Shown here: positions 18,607-26,569 of the stretch, one piece after another
How the letters are laid out: the number at the start of each line of letters is the position of its first letter
Position numbering within the stretch: position 1 is the stretch's first letter
Assembly (NCBI RefSeq): GCF_009193265.1
Contig: NZ_VZZZ01000004.1
Location: 455,158 to 519,157, forward strand
Length of the DNA stretch: 64,000 bases
Origin: Marinobacter changyiensis
GTDB taxonomy: Bacteria; Pseudomonadota; Gammaproteobacteria; Pseudomonadales; Oleiphilaceae
Reading direction: 5' to 3'
Made by a program: the position numbers and the translations under genes
Notes under the pieces: model-generated
What the model saw: only the letters and a program-made list of their open reading frames with translations
Database searches by the model: none
Told to the model about the DNA's origin: nothing

Positions 18607-19077
18607 ATGAAAAAAATATATGCCGGCGCAATTGGCGCTTTTGCAATCTGCGTAGCGTTCACTGCCGTCGCAGATACCGAGAAGGTCGACAGCACTCTCT
18701 ATTGGATACAAACTGCCCCGGGGGAAGTTGTGGAGATGCCTAATGGGACAAAAGGTAGAACGGTCATCAGAAACCATGCAACCGTGGTTCAGGCAGACGG
18801 CGACGTATCTAGCCAATGGTGCACAGGACACCAAGGCGTCGATGGTTCAGGACAAGCTGGAGGCGCCGGCTATTGCACGAGTATCTCGGACAACGGCGAC
18901 ATGCTGTATATTTCCTATTTGCTTGGTTCAGAAGATCAGCCAGCGAATTGGACAGTAATGGGCGGTACTGGTGCATATGAAGGCGCCACCGGTAGCGGAA
19001 CGTCGACCATTATGTCCCGTCGCGGCGATGGGCGCGCCTGGACCAGCCGAGCGCAGGGAAGCATCACGACCAAATAG
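18607..19077 (+). CDS. Small secreted protein, AOC/dirigent-like barrel
   Basis: 156 residues with a signal peptide (KKIYAGAIGAFAICVAFTAVA). The C-terminal GGTGAYEGATGSGT motif resembles the glycine-rich turn of allene-oxide-cyclase/dirigent-like barrels. Two Cys residues (WCTGHQG, GYCTS) could form a disulphide. It sits alone between the duplicated LVIVD genes, so it could have been picked up or retained with them. Function unknown; the fold call is tentative. Confidence 0.6.
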   Translation: MKKIYAGAIGAFAICVAFTAVADTEKVDSTLYWIQTAPGEVVEMPNGTKGRTVIRNHATVVQADGDVSSQWCTGHQGVDGSGQAGGAGYCTSISDNGDMLYISYLLGSEDQPANWTVMGGTGAYEGATGSGTSTIMSRRGDGRAWTSRAQGSITTK

Positions 19078-19155
19078 TTAGTTTGGGAAGGGCGGGGCTT
19101 TCGAGTACCCGCTCACCGTTGAATCTAATACGGGGTCAGGGTCAAGATGAACAAT

Positions 19156-19310
19156 TCAGTTTATCTTTTTCCTGAGCAGCGAAGAAAAATCCAGCATCTC
19201 TAAAAACTTTTGATGCTTATCCGGTTCCATAAGCTCAAATTTGCTATGCCAATTGGTCACATCTTCATCACTCAGACTCGCGGCTTTAGCTTCCTTCCAT
19301 AAACGGCTCT
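19156..19310 (-). pseudogene. C-terminal regulator-like fragment
   Basis: On the minus strand an open frame of 51 codons ends at 19156 and carries LSDEDVTNWHSKFELMEPDK and FLEMLDFSSLL. This resembles the C-terminal tail of some MerR-family regulators, but the DNA-binding part is missing. One side is fused to GGGGTCAGGGTCAA, also found in the IS3-type right ends, and the other to the start of the headless LVIVD copy. It is debris at a recombination point. Confidence 0.4.
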
Positions 19311-19311
19311 A

Positions 19312-20946
19312 GATGTTTGGGCGCTGGGTAACTATGCGTATACCGGCACTTTTAATAGCCCTTGTGGCGGCGACCCGGAGGCGGGTATCTGGATATGGGA
19401 CGCTCACAACAAAAACGAGCCGGAATTTGTCGGCATCATCCAGTCACCGGTCGGTAGTCGCACTAACGACGTCCGGGTGGCGACATTAAGTTCGGGCGAT
19501 ATCCTGGTACATTCAAACGAATCTTGCGCCGGAGGCCCTGGCGGATATGAGGTCTATAACGTTGACGACCCATCAAATCCGGTCCACCTGGCGTCAGTTC
19601 GAATTGACGACCCAAATCCTCTAACTCCATCTATCTTTGGGTCCATCACCGACGTTGGTGTGCACCATCTTTGGCTCTTCAGCCAGGGTGCACAGGACTA
19701 TGTGGGCGTAACGACCGAGACTGCCTACGGCAACTTCCACATATACGAGATCACTGATCCAGCCAACCCAGTGCTGGTATCTTACTGGGGTGCAGAAGAG
19801 TTATTCGACCCGGGCGTAGTTGCCAGCGGAGATTTTGGTCGAAACCTGGATGCAGCCCTCTGGCTTCTGGACGGATTCGGTGCTTCTGCAAACCGATTCC
19901 TGCACGACGTCACCATCACCGCCGACGGCACCAGAGCTTACCTTGCCAATTGGGATGCGGGCCTGGTTCTCCTGGACATCAGCGACCCGGCTAATCCTCA
20001 ACTCGTTTCGGTAGCCCTGGATCCAGCCAATGGCTCACTCGATGGCGAGGTCAACAGCCACTCAGTCTGGCCTAGTGAGGACGGCACGATCGTGGTCGAA
20101 GGTGAAGAGGACTTCAGCGCCTGGGAGGCCACGGTTGCCCCTGGCAATGTGACGTTCGGCAACGGCAACCCCATTCCGGGTGTGATGGCGGCAACCTCGA
20201 CGGGCGATGCATTTGAAGCAAGCCAGACAGGCAACGGCGGGTTCATAACGGCCTCCAGCGTGGAAGTTACAAGTGGGCCGCTGACCGGCTCGGTCTTCGG
20301 GGCCAATGAATTCAGCGGAAACAACTCCCCGCTTGGCGAAGGTTCGTACGCAGGTAACTTCGTCTGGATAGGGCAGGCTTGTAACGGCGATCCGATTCTC
20401 AATCCGCTCGGAGCCGGTGATATTGCTGTCATTCGCCGCGGTGCCTGCTCGTTTGCGGAGAAGTCCGTGAACGCGTCAAACGGAGGAGCTGGCGCAATCG
20501 TCGTGACCAACAACAATCCAAACTCTACACCTTGGAGCGGAATTCGTATCTGGAACTATTCCGACCCGGCCAATCCCGTACTGGCCTCGATTTTCGACAC
20601 CGAGTGTTCGGCTTCGACCGCGCCTGGTGGCAATTGCGACGCCCGAGGAACCTATTCGAGCCATAATGTCCTGGTTGAGACCAGTGGGAATAAGGTGAAA
20701 GCGTATATTTCCTGGTATTCCGATGGTGTCGTGGTAGTGGATGTCACCAATCCGTATGCTCCTGTTGAAGTTGCTCGATACCATCGCGCCGGTGCCGAGT
20801 TCGAAGCTGAAAACGGCGGCATCCAGGATATCTGGGGAATTTACAAGGTTCCGAATGAGCCATGGATTTATGCGTCTGACCGTAACGGTGGGCTCTATAT
20901 CCTGAAGGAGTACGGTTCAGGTTCCGCCGAAAACGGTAAAGATTAA
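19312..20946 (+). pseudogene. Headless duplicate of the LVIVD-repeat protein
   Basis: The frame is open from 19303 and is homologous to residues about 100 onward of the upstream LVIVD protein, but it has no signal peptide or usual start. Only an internal GTG at 19477 could serve. The first 91 bases (19312-19402) are identical to 16889-16979, after which identity falls to about 80%. That suggests recent recombination or gene conversion at the junction. The PA-like insert is altered and shorter at its end. The copy keeps the same C-terminus (YILKEYGSGSA) and the same terminator. Without export it is probably nonfunctional. Confidence 0.7.
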
Positions 20947-20970
20947 CCGAAGTTGTGACTTTGTTTGCTG

Positions 20971-21001
20971 GAGGCGGTGCTCGGCACCGCCTCTTTTTTT
21001 T
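20971..21001 (+). terminator. Rho-independent terminator of the LVIVD duplicate
   Basis: GAGGCGGTGC-TCG-GCACCGCCTC, a 10-bp perfect stem with a 3-nt loop followed by eight T. No gene is visible in the remaining stretch to 21250. Confidence 0.9.
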
Positions 21002-21250
21002 GGGGTAAACGACCACAGCAAGCACTTCACGTGATTTTGCATTCGGATTCCATGGTATTGCTGAGATTGCTCATGTTTTTGACCTCAGTTCGCTCGATAT
21101 TGGTCGGTCAGTTTGTTTATCCAATTAATCTGAAGATTGAAGGCTAGAATAGCCGGATGGTATCGGGGGATGAGTGTGCCCGGACTTGCATTATAAATAG
21201 GTGCAGGTGTATGAAATTGCCGATGCATCAGGACAGGGTAAGGGCCATAA

Positions 21251-22657
21251 ATGACTGACGAGTACCGCTATCAGCAACTGGAAGGCTGGTTATTGAAGGG
21301 AATCCTGGAGCAGCGTTGGCGGTTGGGAGAGCGCCTGCCTTCGATCCGAACACTGTGTGCCGAACACAAATTGTCCAAGGCAACGGTTCAGCACGCCCTG
21401 CAGCGACTGGAGACCCAGGGCCTGATCGAGGTTCGCCCTAAAGCCGGCTATTTTGTTTCCTTGCAGCCGGACGGAGTGAAGAAGCCGGTTAGTCGTGCCC
21501 GGATAGAAGCCCCACGCCCGGTAAATGTAAGCGATCTGCTGCTGGATATCATGGGCCGTAGTGCGGCGTTTGATTTACTGCCGGATCTTCACAGTGGCGA
21601 CCTTCCGCCAGGAATAGTGACTCTGAACCGTTCGATAGGCCGGGCACTGAGGCGCCAAAAGGGCGAAGACTTCCAGTATTACGATAAGCCTGCAGGGTTT
21701 GTCGGCTTGCGGGAGCAGTTGGCGCTCCATCATGCCAGGCGGGGGTGGACCGTCTCACCGGAACAGCTTTGCATCACCTCAGGTTGCCAGCATGCCCTGT
21801 TTCTGGCGTTGATGGCATCCTGTGAGCGTGGGGTTGTGGTCGCTGTCGAATCCCCGGGATTTTATGGTGCATTGCAACTTCTGGAACAGCTTGGCCTCAA
21901 AGCGGTGGAAGTGCCCACGTCCATGGAAACGGGCATGGACATGGATGCCCTTGAGGAAGTACTGGAACGGTGGAAGGTAAGAGCTTGTATTGTATCTCCT
22001 TCGTTTTCGACACCCGGAGGTGCGTTGATGCCGGAGCCAGACAAAAAACGCCTGCTTTCGTTGGCGGAACGACATGACCTCGCGGTGATCGAAGACGATA
22101 TCTACGGAGATACTGCACTTGATCGTTCTCCCGATCCGCTGAAGGCCCTGGATGTTGAGGACCGGGTGATCCTGTGCAGCTCTTTCTCCAAATCCCTGTC
22201 CCGGGATTTGCGGCTTGGCTGGATATCCGGTGCGCGTTGGCACGACAAGATCCTTCACCTGAAGCTGGTTACCCAACTGGTCAGCAGCCGGTACCTCCAG
22301 CAGGGCGTGGCGGACTACATGGCCGATGGCAGTTTCACCTCCCACCTTCGCCGTCAGCGCCATGAACTGAGGGCTAACAGGGACAGGTTGATTGCGTCGC
22401 TCCATACCTGGCCCCGGGAGGTACGCGTCAGTTCCCCGCAAGGTGGCCTGACCGTCTGGGTGGAGTTGTCGGAGACGGTCGACACACTGGCGGCATACCC
22501 GAATGCCCTGAAGCACGGCATGATCATCAAGCCGGGCCCGCTGTTTTCGGTATCTGGCCAGTTTGAAAACTGCCTGAGAATTAGCTTCGCCCATCCCTGG
22601 AACAAATCCCGAATGGCCGCTCTCCGGCAATTGCCCGGTTTACTGCACAACGAGTAG
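21251..22657 (+). CDS. MocR-type (GntR-aminotransferase) regulator
   Basis: 468 residues. A GntR winged helix (about 5-75: RLPSIRTLCAEHKLSKATVQ, LETQGLIEVRPKAGYFV) is joined to a fold-type I aminotransferase domain. The PLP lysine lies in SSFSKSLSRDLRLGWI, and VIEDDIYGD contains the usual Asp/Tyr pair. MocR proteins bind PLP and control transport or vitamin and amino-acid genes. It is upstream of ccoG on the same strand, and three CTGTRCCYA repeats lie between them, so it may regulate that gene. Confidence 0.9.
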   Translation: MTDEYRYQQLEGWLLKGILEQRWRLGERLPSIRTLCAEHKLSKATVQHALQRLETQGLIEVRPKAGYFVSLQPDGVKKPVSRARIEAPRPVNVSDLLLDIMGRSAAFDLLPDLHSGDLPPGIVTLNRSIGRALRRQKGEDFQYYDKPAGFVGLREQLALHHARRGWTVSPEQLCITSGCQHALFLALMASCERGVVVAVESPGFYGALQLLEQLGLKAVEVPTSMETGMDMDALEEVLERWKVRACIVSPSFSTPGGALMPEPDKKRLLSLAERHDLAVIEDDIYGDTALDRSPDPLKALDVEDRVILCSSFSKSLSRDLRLGWISGARWHDKILHLKLVTQLVSSRYLQQGVADYMADGSFTSHLRRQRHELRANRDRLIASLHTWPREVRVSSPQGGLTVWVELSETVDTLAAYPNALKHGMIIKPGPLFSVSGQFENCLRISFAHPWNKSRMAALRQLPGLLHNE

Positions 22658-22667
22658 AAACGTCTGA

Positions 22668-22721
22668 CTGTGCCTACATATCTGTACCCATCAAGATTAT
22701 ATTAATTGAGCCTGTGCCCAT
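22668..22721 (+). promoter_or_regulatory. Three direct repeats CTGTRCCYA upstream of ccoG
   Basis: CTGTGCCTAC (22668), CTGTACCCAT (22682) and CTGTGCCCAT (22712) are spaced 14 and 30 bases apart, close to whole helical turns. MocR regulators commonly bind direct repeats of this kind. An AT-rich ATTATATTAATT lies between the last two. The assignment to the neighbouring MocR protein is an inference. Confidence 0.5.
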
Positions 22722-22736
22722 TAGGTGCTGAGCATT

Positions 22737-22772
22737 ACTCTCCCTGACAGTCCAATTATTGTCGGGGAGAGT
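22737..22772 (+). promoter_or_regulatory. Hairpin covering the ccoG ribosome-binding site
   Basis: ACTCTCCCTGACA pairs with TGTCGGGGAGAGT (13 bp, one T-G wobble) over a 10-nt loop. The right arm contains GGGGAGAG, the Shine-Dalgarno sequence for the TTG start at 22778. The fold would hide the site in the mRNA and could control translation. Confidence 0.5.
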
Positions 22773-22777
22773 ATCCG

Positions 22778-24163
22778 TTGAGTAACGCCATTCCTGTACG
22801 TAACCTTGCCGTAGGGCCTGATGACAACGGCAAAATCCACACCCGTAAGTTCCAGGGCTTTTTCAGACGCTTGAGAATTGCCGGCGGAACAATTCTGTTT
22901 ACCCTGTATTTCGGTACCGTGTGGTTGTCCTGGGACGTCCGGCAGGCGGTGTTGTGGGATTTGTCCGAAAAACAGTTTCATATCTTTGGCAGCACCTTCT
23001 GGCCCCAGGACTTGATACTTCTGTCCGCTATCCTGCTCATTTGCGCGTTCGGACTGTTCTTCATAACGGTCGTTGCCGGTCGTGTATGGTGTGGCTACAC
23101 CTGTCCACAAAGTGTCTGGATGTGGGTATTCATGTGGGCCGAAAGGGTGGCAGAAGGTGACCGAAACCAACGCAAAAATCTGGATAAGGCGCCCTTGTCA
23201 CCGTCGAAGATCTACAAGCGGGCGTTAAAGCACGGAATGTGGCTGGCAATCAGCCTGGCAACCGCTGTGACTTTCGTTGGCTATTTTGCCCCAATCCGGC
23301 AGCTGGTTACGGATCTGTTCACCCTGCAGACCACTGGCATGGCCGCGTTCTGGGTGTTCTTCTTCACAGCCGCCACCTACCTCAATGCCGGCTGGCTTCG
23401 CGAAAACGTCTGCCTGCACATGTGTCCTTACGGGCGCTTTCAGTCCTCCATGCTGGACAGGGATTCCCTGGTCATCAGCTACGATGCCCAGAGGGGAGAG
23501 AACCGGGGGGCCCGCAAAGCCGGCTCGGATTACAAGGCTGAAGGCCTCGGTGATTGCATCGATTGCCAGATGTGCGTTCAGGTCTGCCCAACCGGCATCG
23601 ATATCCGCGATGGCCTGCAGATGGAATGCATTGGATGCGCGGCCTGTATTGATGCCTGCGATTCCATCATGGACAAAATGGACTATGCTCCGGGCCTTAT
23701 CCGTTATACCAGTGAGAGGGAGCTGGAAGGTGGACGACTGAGGATCCTCCGACCAAGGTTACTGGGTTACGGCGCTCTGCTGGTGTCGTTTATTGCCATC
23801 TTTTCCTGGGCTGTGATGGCCAGACCCATGGTCGAGTTTGACGTGGTCAAAGACAGGGGACTGTTCCGGTTCGACGGAAAGGGGAATATTGAGAACAGCT
23901 ATATCCTGAAAGTGCTCAACAAAAGTCAGGATAGCCAGACCTTCCAGTTAAGTGTCAGTGGTATGGACGGACTGAGCCTGATTGGACATCAGAACATCCT
24001 CGTGGAAGCGGGCGAATGGCGTGAAATGCCGGTATCAGTAACTGCGGTGCCGGAGGCCCTTGATCGTGGTGTGACGGATATAGCGTTTCACCTGGACCCA
24101 GTAAACGACGGCGGCGAACGTCTGGTCGAAACCAACCGCTTTATCGGGCAGCCGAACCTGTAA
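22778..24163 (+). CDS. ccoG: Cytochrome c oxidase accessory protein CcoG
   Basis: 461 residues starting with TTG at 22778, six bases after GGGGAGAG. The FixG/RdxA/CcoG layout is complete: membrane helices at about 35-55, 85-105, 155-180 and 185-205, then a cytosolic ferredoxin part with CIDCQMCVQVCP and CIGCAACIDACDS (two 4Fe-4S clusters), one more helix, and a C-terminal periplasmic immunoglobulin-like domain. CcoG supports copper delivery to cbb3 oxidase, but no ccoNOQP genes are nearby, so this copy is solitary. It follows a MocR regulator with possible operators between. Confidence 0.92.
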   Translation: MSNAIPVRNLAVGPDDNGKIHTRKFQGFFRRLRIAGGTILFTLYFGTVWLSWDVRQAVLWDLSEKQFHIFGSTFWPQDLILLSAILLICAFGLFFITVVAGRVWCGYTCPQSVWMWVFMWAERVAEGDRNQRKNLDKAPLSPSKIYKRALKHGMWLAISLATAVTFVGYFAPIRQLVTDLFTLQTTGMAAFWVFFFTAATYLNAGWLRENVCLHMCPYGRFQSSMLDRDSLVISYDAQRGENRGARKAGSDYKAEGLGDCIDCQMCVQVCPTGIDIRDGLQMECIGCAACIDACDSIMDKMDYAPGLIRYTSERELEGGRLRILRPRLLGYGALLVSFIAIFSWAVMARPMVEFDVVKDRGLFRFDGKGNIENSYILKVLNKSQDSQTFQLSVSGMDGLSLIGHQNILVEAGEWREMPVSVTAVPEALDRGVTDIAFHLDPVNDGGERLVETNRFIGQPNL

Positions 24164-24329
24164 CTAATTTGTCGTCGGAGACCCCAGGCGTCTCTTTCGG
24201 TCAAGGCGTATGGGACTCACTACTCCAACGTTCGCAGGGGGTGCATTCCTTCAACCATTCCCATAAAAGGTGGATAAATAGAGTAACCCACCAAGCCTTG
24301 GAAGCCGTCTCCAGTTCCGAGCAATCAGG

Positions 24330-24851
24330 TCAATCGTGATGACTGGTATGGCTTTTACCCATCAGGAACAGCGAAGCCGCCAAGGCCAGTACCGAAAGAG
24401 CCAGATAGATGATGTCCAGCGGTGTCAGGAAGCGAATATCCACAACTGCTCTGAAGAACTCGATGATCACTGCCAGGATCACCACACGGACAATCTTATT
24501 CTTCAGCTCGTCAAACGACTGCACATTGAAAGGATGGCTCCTGCCACTCTCCTCTGACGCCTCGATGGGCGATACAAACAGCCGGTATATGCCCAGCCCG
24601 AAAATGAGCAGCACAACAGCAATCAGATAGATATCGATTGCAATGATGATGTCAGTCACCAGAAAATCGTGGATGTCTTCTTTACCTGAGCCGAGGTAAT
24701 AATTAACGGTAGCCATCACCAGTTGGAAAATATCCAGAGTCCCTACAATAAATAACGTCAGAGAGCCCAGAAGACTGGCGAGCACCGCAATAAGCACCAG
24801 AAAACGGGAGTACCACAGAAACTGCTCGAACTTTTTTTCTAGGGAATTCAT
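24330..24851 (-). CDS. YqhA family (UPF0114) membrane protein
   Basis: 173 residues with about four transmembrane helices. The N-terminus EKKFEQFLWYSRFLVLIAVL, the middle DIIIAIDIYLIAVVLLIFGL and the block SFDELKNKIVRVVILAVIIE are characteristic of YqhA-type proteins. Function is not known. It stands alone, convergent with ccoG. No ribosome site better than weak AGG is visible ahead of its ATG at 24851. Confidence 0.85.
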   Translation of the reverse strand: MNSLEKKFEQFLWYSRFLVLIAVLASLLGSLTLFIVGTLDIFQLVMATVNYYLGSGKEDIHDFLVTDIIIAIDIYLIAVVLLIFGLGIYRLFVSPIEASEESGRSHPFNVQSFDELKNKIVRVVILAVIIEFFRAVVDIRFLTPLDIIYLALSVLALAASLFLMGKSHTSHHD

Positions 24852-25038
24852 TAATGATCTAACCTTAAAGTGTTAATTTTGCAGTTGCCTACCGCAGTGA
24901 TACTTCGGTCGTTTTTTAGGCGCTCGGTATACGAGCCGGGTAAACAGACACGACAACAGCTTCCTGAGTAGGGTAGCTCACGACTGGACACAGAACGAAT
25001 CCTGATTGCGCCACTAACAGAATAAGAGGTGGATAAAA

Positions 25039-25986
25039 TTGCTCGCCAACATTGTGTATATCGCGTTCGCGCTTGTCCTCCTTTTCATTGGAGCAGAGGG
25101 GCTTGTCAGGGGCAGTTCGTCACTGGCACTGCGAGCGGGTCTCAGTCGCCTGATGGTGGGTCTGACCATCGTTGCATTTGGCACCAGCTCACCGGAACTG
25201 GTGGTAAGCGTGGAAGCGGCGCTTTCTAACCAGGGTGATATCTCGGTGGGCAATGTGGTGGGCTCAAATATTTTCAACATTGCTGTGATTCTGGGAATAA
25301 CTGCATTGGTGTGCCCGATACCGGTCCACCGCCAGGTTATCAAGGTAGACGCCCCTGTCGCCCTGGGGGTCGCACTTCTGTTGGTTTTGCTCCTATTTAA
25401 TCAAACACTCAGCCGTTTTGAGGGGGTGCTTCTGTTTTCTGGAATTGTCGCTTACACCTGGATGAGCTTTATTTTGGCACGCAGAGAAGCTTCCCCCGCC
25501 AGTGCGGATAACGAGGACATTCTGGCTGTCACTCAGTCACGTCATTGGGGTATGGATATTGCGTTTATCCTCGCTGGTCTTGCAGTTCTTGTTGTTGGGT
25601 CACGCCTACTAGTTGAGCATGCTGTGGCATTGGCTGGAAGTTTCGGAATAAGCGAAGCGGTGATCGGTCTTACGATTGTCGCTGCGGGAACCAGCATGCC
25701 GGAATTGGCAACCTCTCTGGTTGCCGCTTTCCGCAAGCAGCCTGACATCGCCATAGGAAATATCGTTGGATCAAATATATTCAATGTACTCGGAATTTTG
25801 GGAGTGGCTTCGGTCATTTCGCCCATGGAAGCACCCGGAATTTCGGCGTTGGATTACGGAGTGATGATCATGTTTAGCGTGCTGTTGATCCCGCTGCTGT
25901 ATACCGGGCGCAGGCTGCACCGGGTGGAGGGCGGCGTGCTGCTGGCACTGTATTTCGGGTATCTTTTTCTCCTGTGGCCCGAATAA
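25039..25986 (+). CDS. CaCA-family sodium/calcium antiporter (YrbG-like)
   Basis: 315 residues from a TTG start, with AGAGGTGG six bases upstream. Ten or so helices contain the two inverted alpha repeats of the family: GLTIVAFGTSSPELVVSVEA with GNVVGSNIFN, and GLTIVAAGTSMPELATSLVA with GNIVGSNIFN. These carry the ion-binding acidic and Ser/Thr residues. It is an inner-membrane exchanger, probably exporting Ca2+ against Na+ or H+. It is monocistronic. Confidence 0.9.
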   Translation: MLANIVYIAFALVLLFIGAEGLVRGSSSLALRAGLSRLMVGLTIVAFGTSSPELVVSVEAALSNQGDISVGNVVGSNIFNIAVILGITALVCPIPVHRQVIKVDAPVALGVALLLVLLLFNQTLSRFEGVLLFSGIVAYTWMSFILARREASPASADNEDILAVTQSRHWGMDIAFILAGLAVLVVGSRLLVEHAVALAGSFGISEAVIGLTIVAAGTSMPELATSLVAAFRKQPDIAIGNIVGSNIFNVLGILGVASVISPMEAPGISALDYGVMIMFSVLLIPLLYTGRRLHRVEGGVLLALYFGYLFLLWPE

Positions 25987-26111
25987 TGGCCGGATACTGA
26001 CGCTACTCGATCCTCAAGCCCTGCTAGGTAATTTCATTAACCGGCTACACAAATCCGTTGACTTCGGTTGGTTCGCATTTCAAGATTCATTCGACATCTT
26101 GAGACCGCAGC

Positions 26112-26498
26112 ATGACCAACGACAACCATCACCTTCTTCGCGCACGGATCCAAATGCCTCTTGTAGTGCTTCCACTACTGGCATTGCTGCTTGTTTTTCT
26201 CTCCTCAATTACCCACCAGCAGGCCTCATCTGCAAGGGCAGACCATGGGTTTGTTGGAAACCTGGATCACCTGGTTGTTACCAGTCATAACGAATCCATC
26301 AGGACTCCGAGCGGCAACCCCAAGAACGATGCCGTAGCGGATGGTGGTCCGGATCTTCCCGACTGGTGGCGTGACAGGCCGATGGTCTTGTGGGCCGGTC
26401 TTTGCCGCAACAGCTGCATCATCACTGCGGATGCGGGATATCCCCCTGCATCACCTCGTTTTCTGATTCCCCTTCTTCGCGCACCCCCTCTGGCGTAG
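26112..26498 (+). CDS. Small predicted membrane protein before SecDF
   Basis: 128 codons. Residues about 16-33 form one hydrophobic helix (PLVVLPLLALLLVFLSSI); the rest is soluble-looking with WWRDRP and a CRNSC pair. I do not recognise the family and the ribosome site is weak. It is co-directional with secDF, 71 bases away. It could be a real accessory gene or a chance frame. Confidence 0.35.
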   Translation: MTNDNHHLLRARIQMPLVVLPLLALLLVFLSSITHQQASSARADHGFVGNLDHLVVTSHNESIRTPSGNPKNDAVADGGPDLPDWWRDRPMVLWAGLCRNSCIITADAGYPPASPRFLIPLLRAPPLA

Positions 26499-26569
26499 TC
26501 CTCCGCTTATTCATGGCTGTGCATCTGGGCAGCCATGTCGGTTAGTGAAGTTTTTTTCGAGGATTACCC

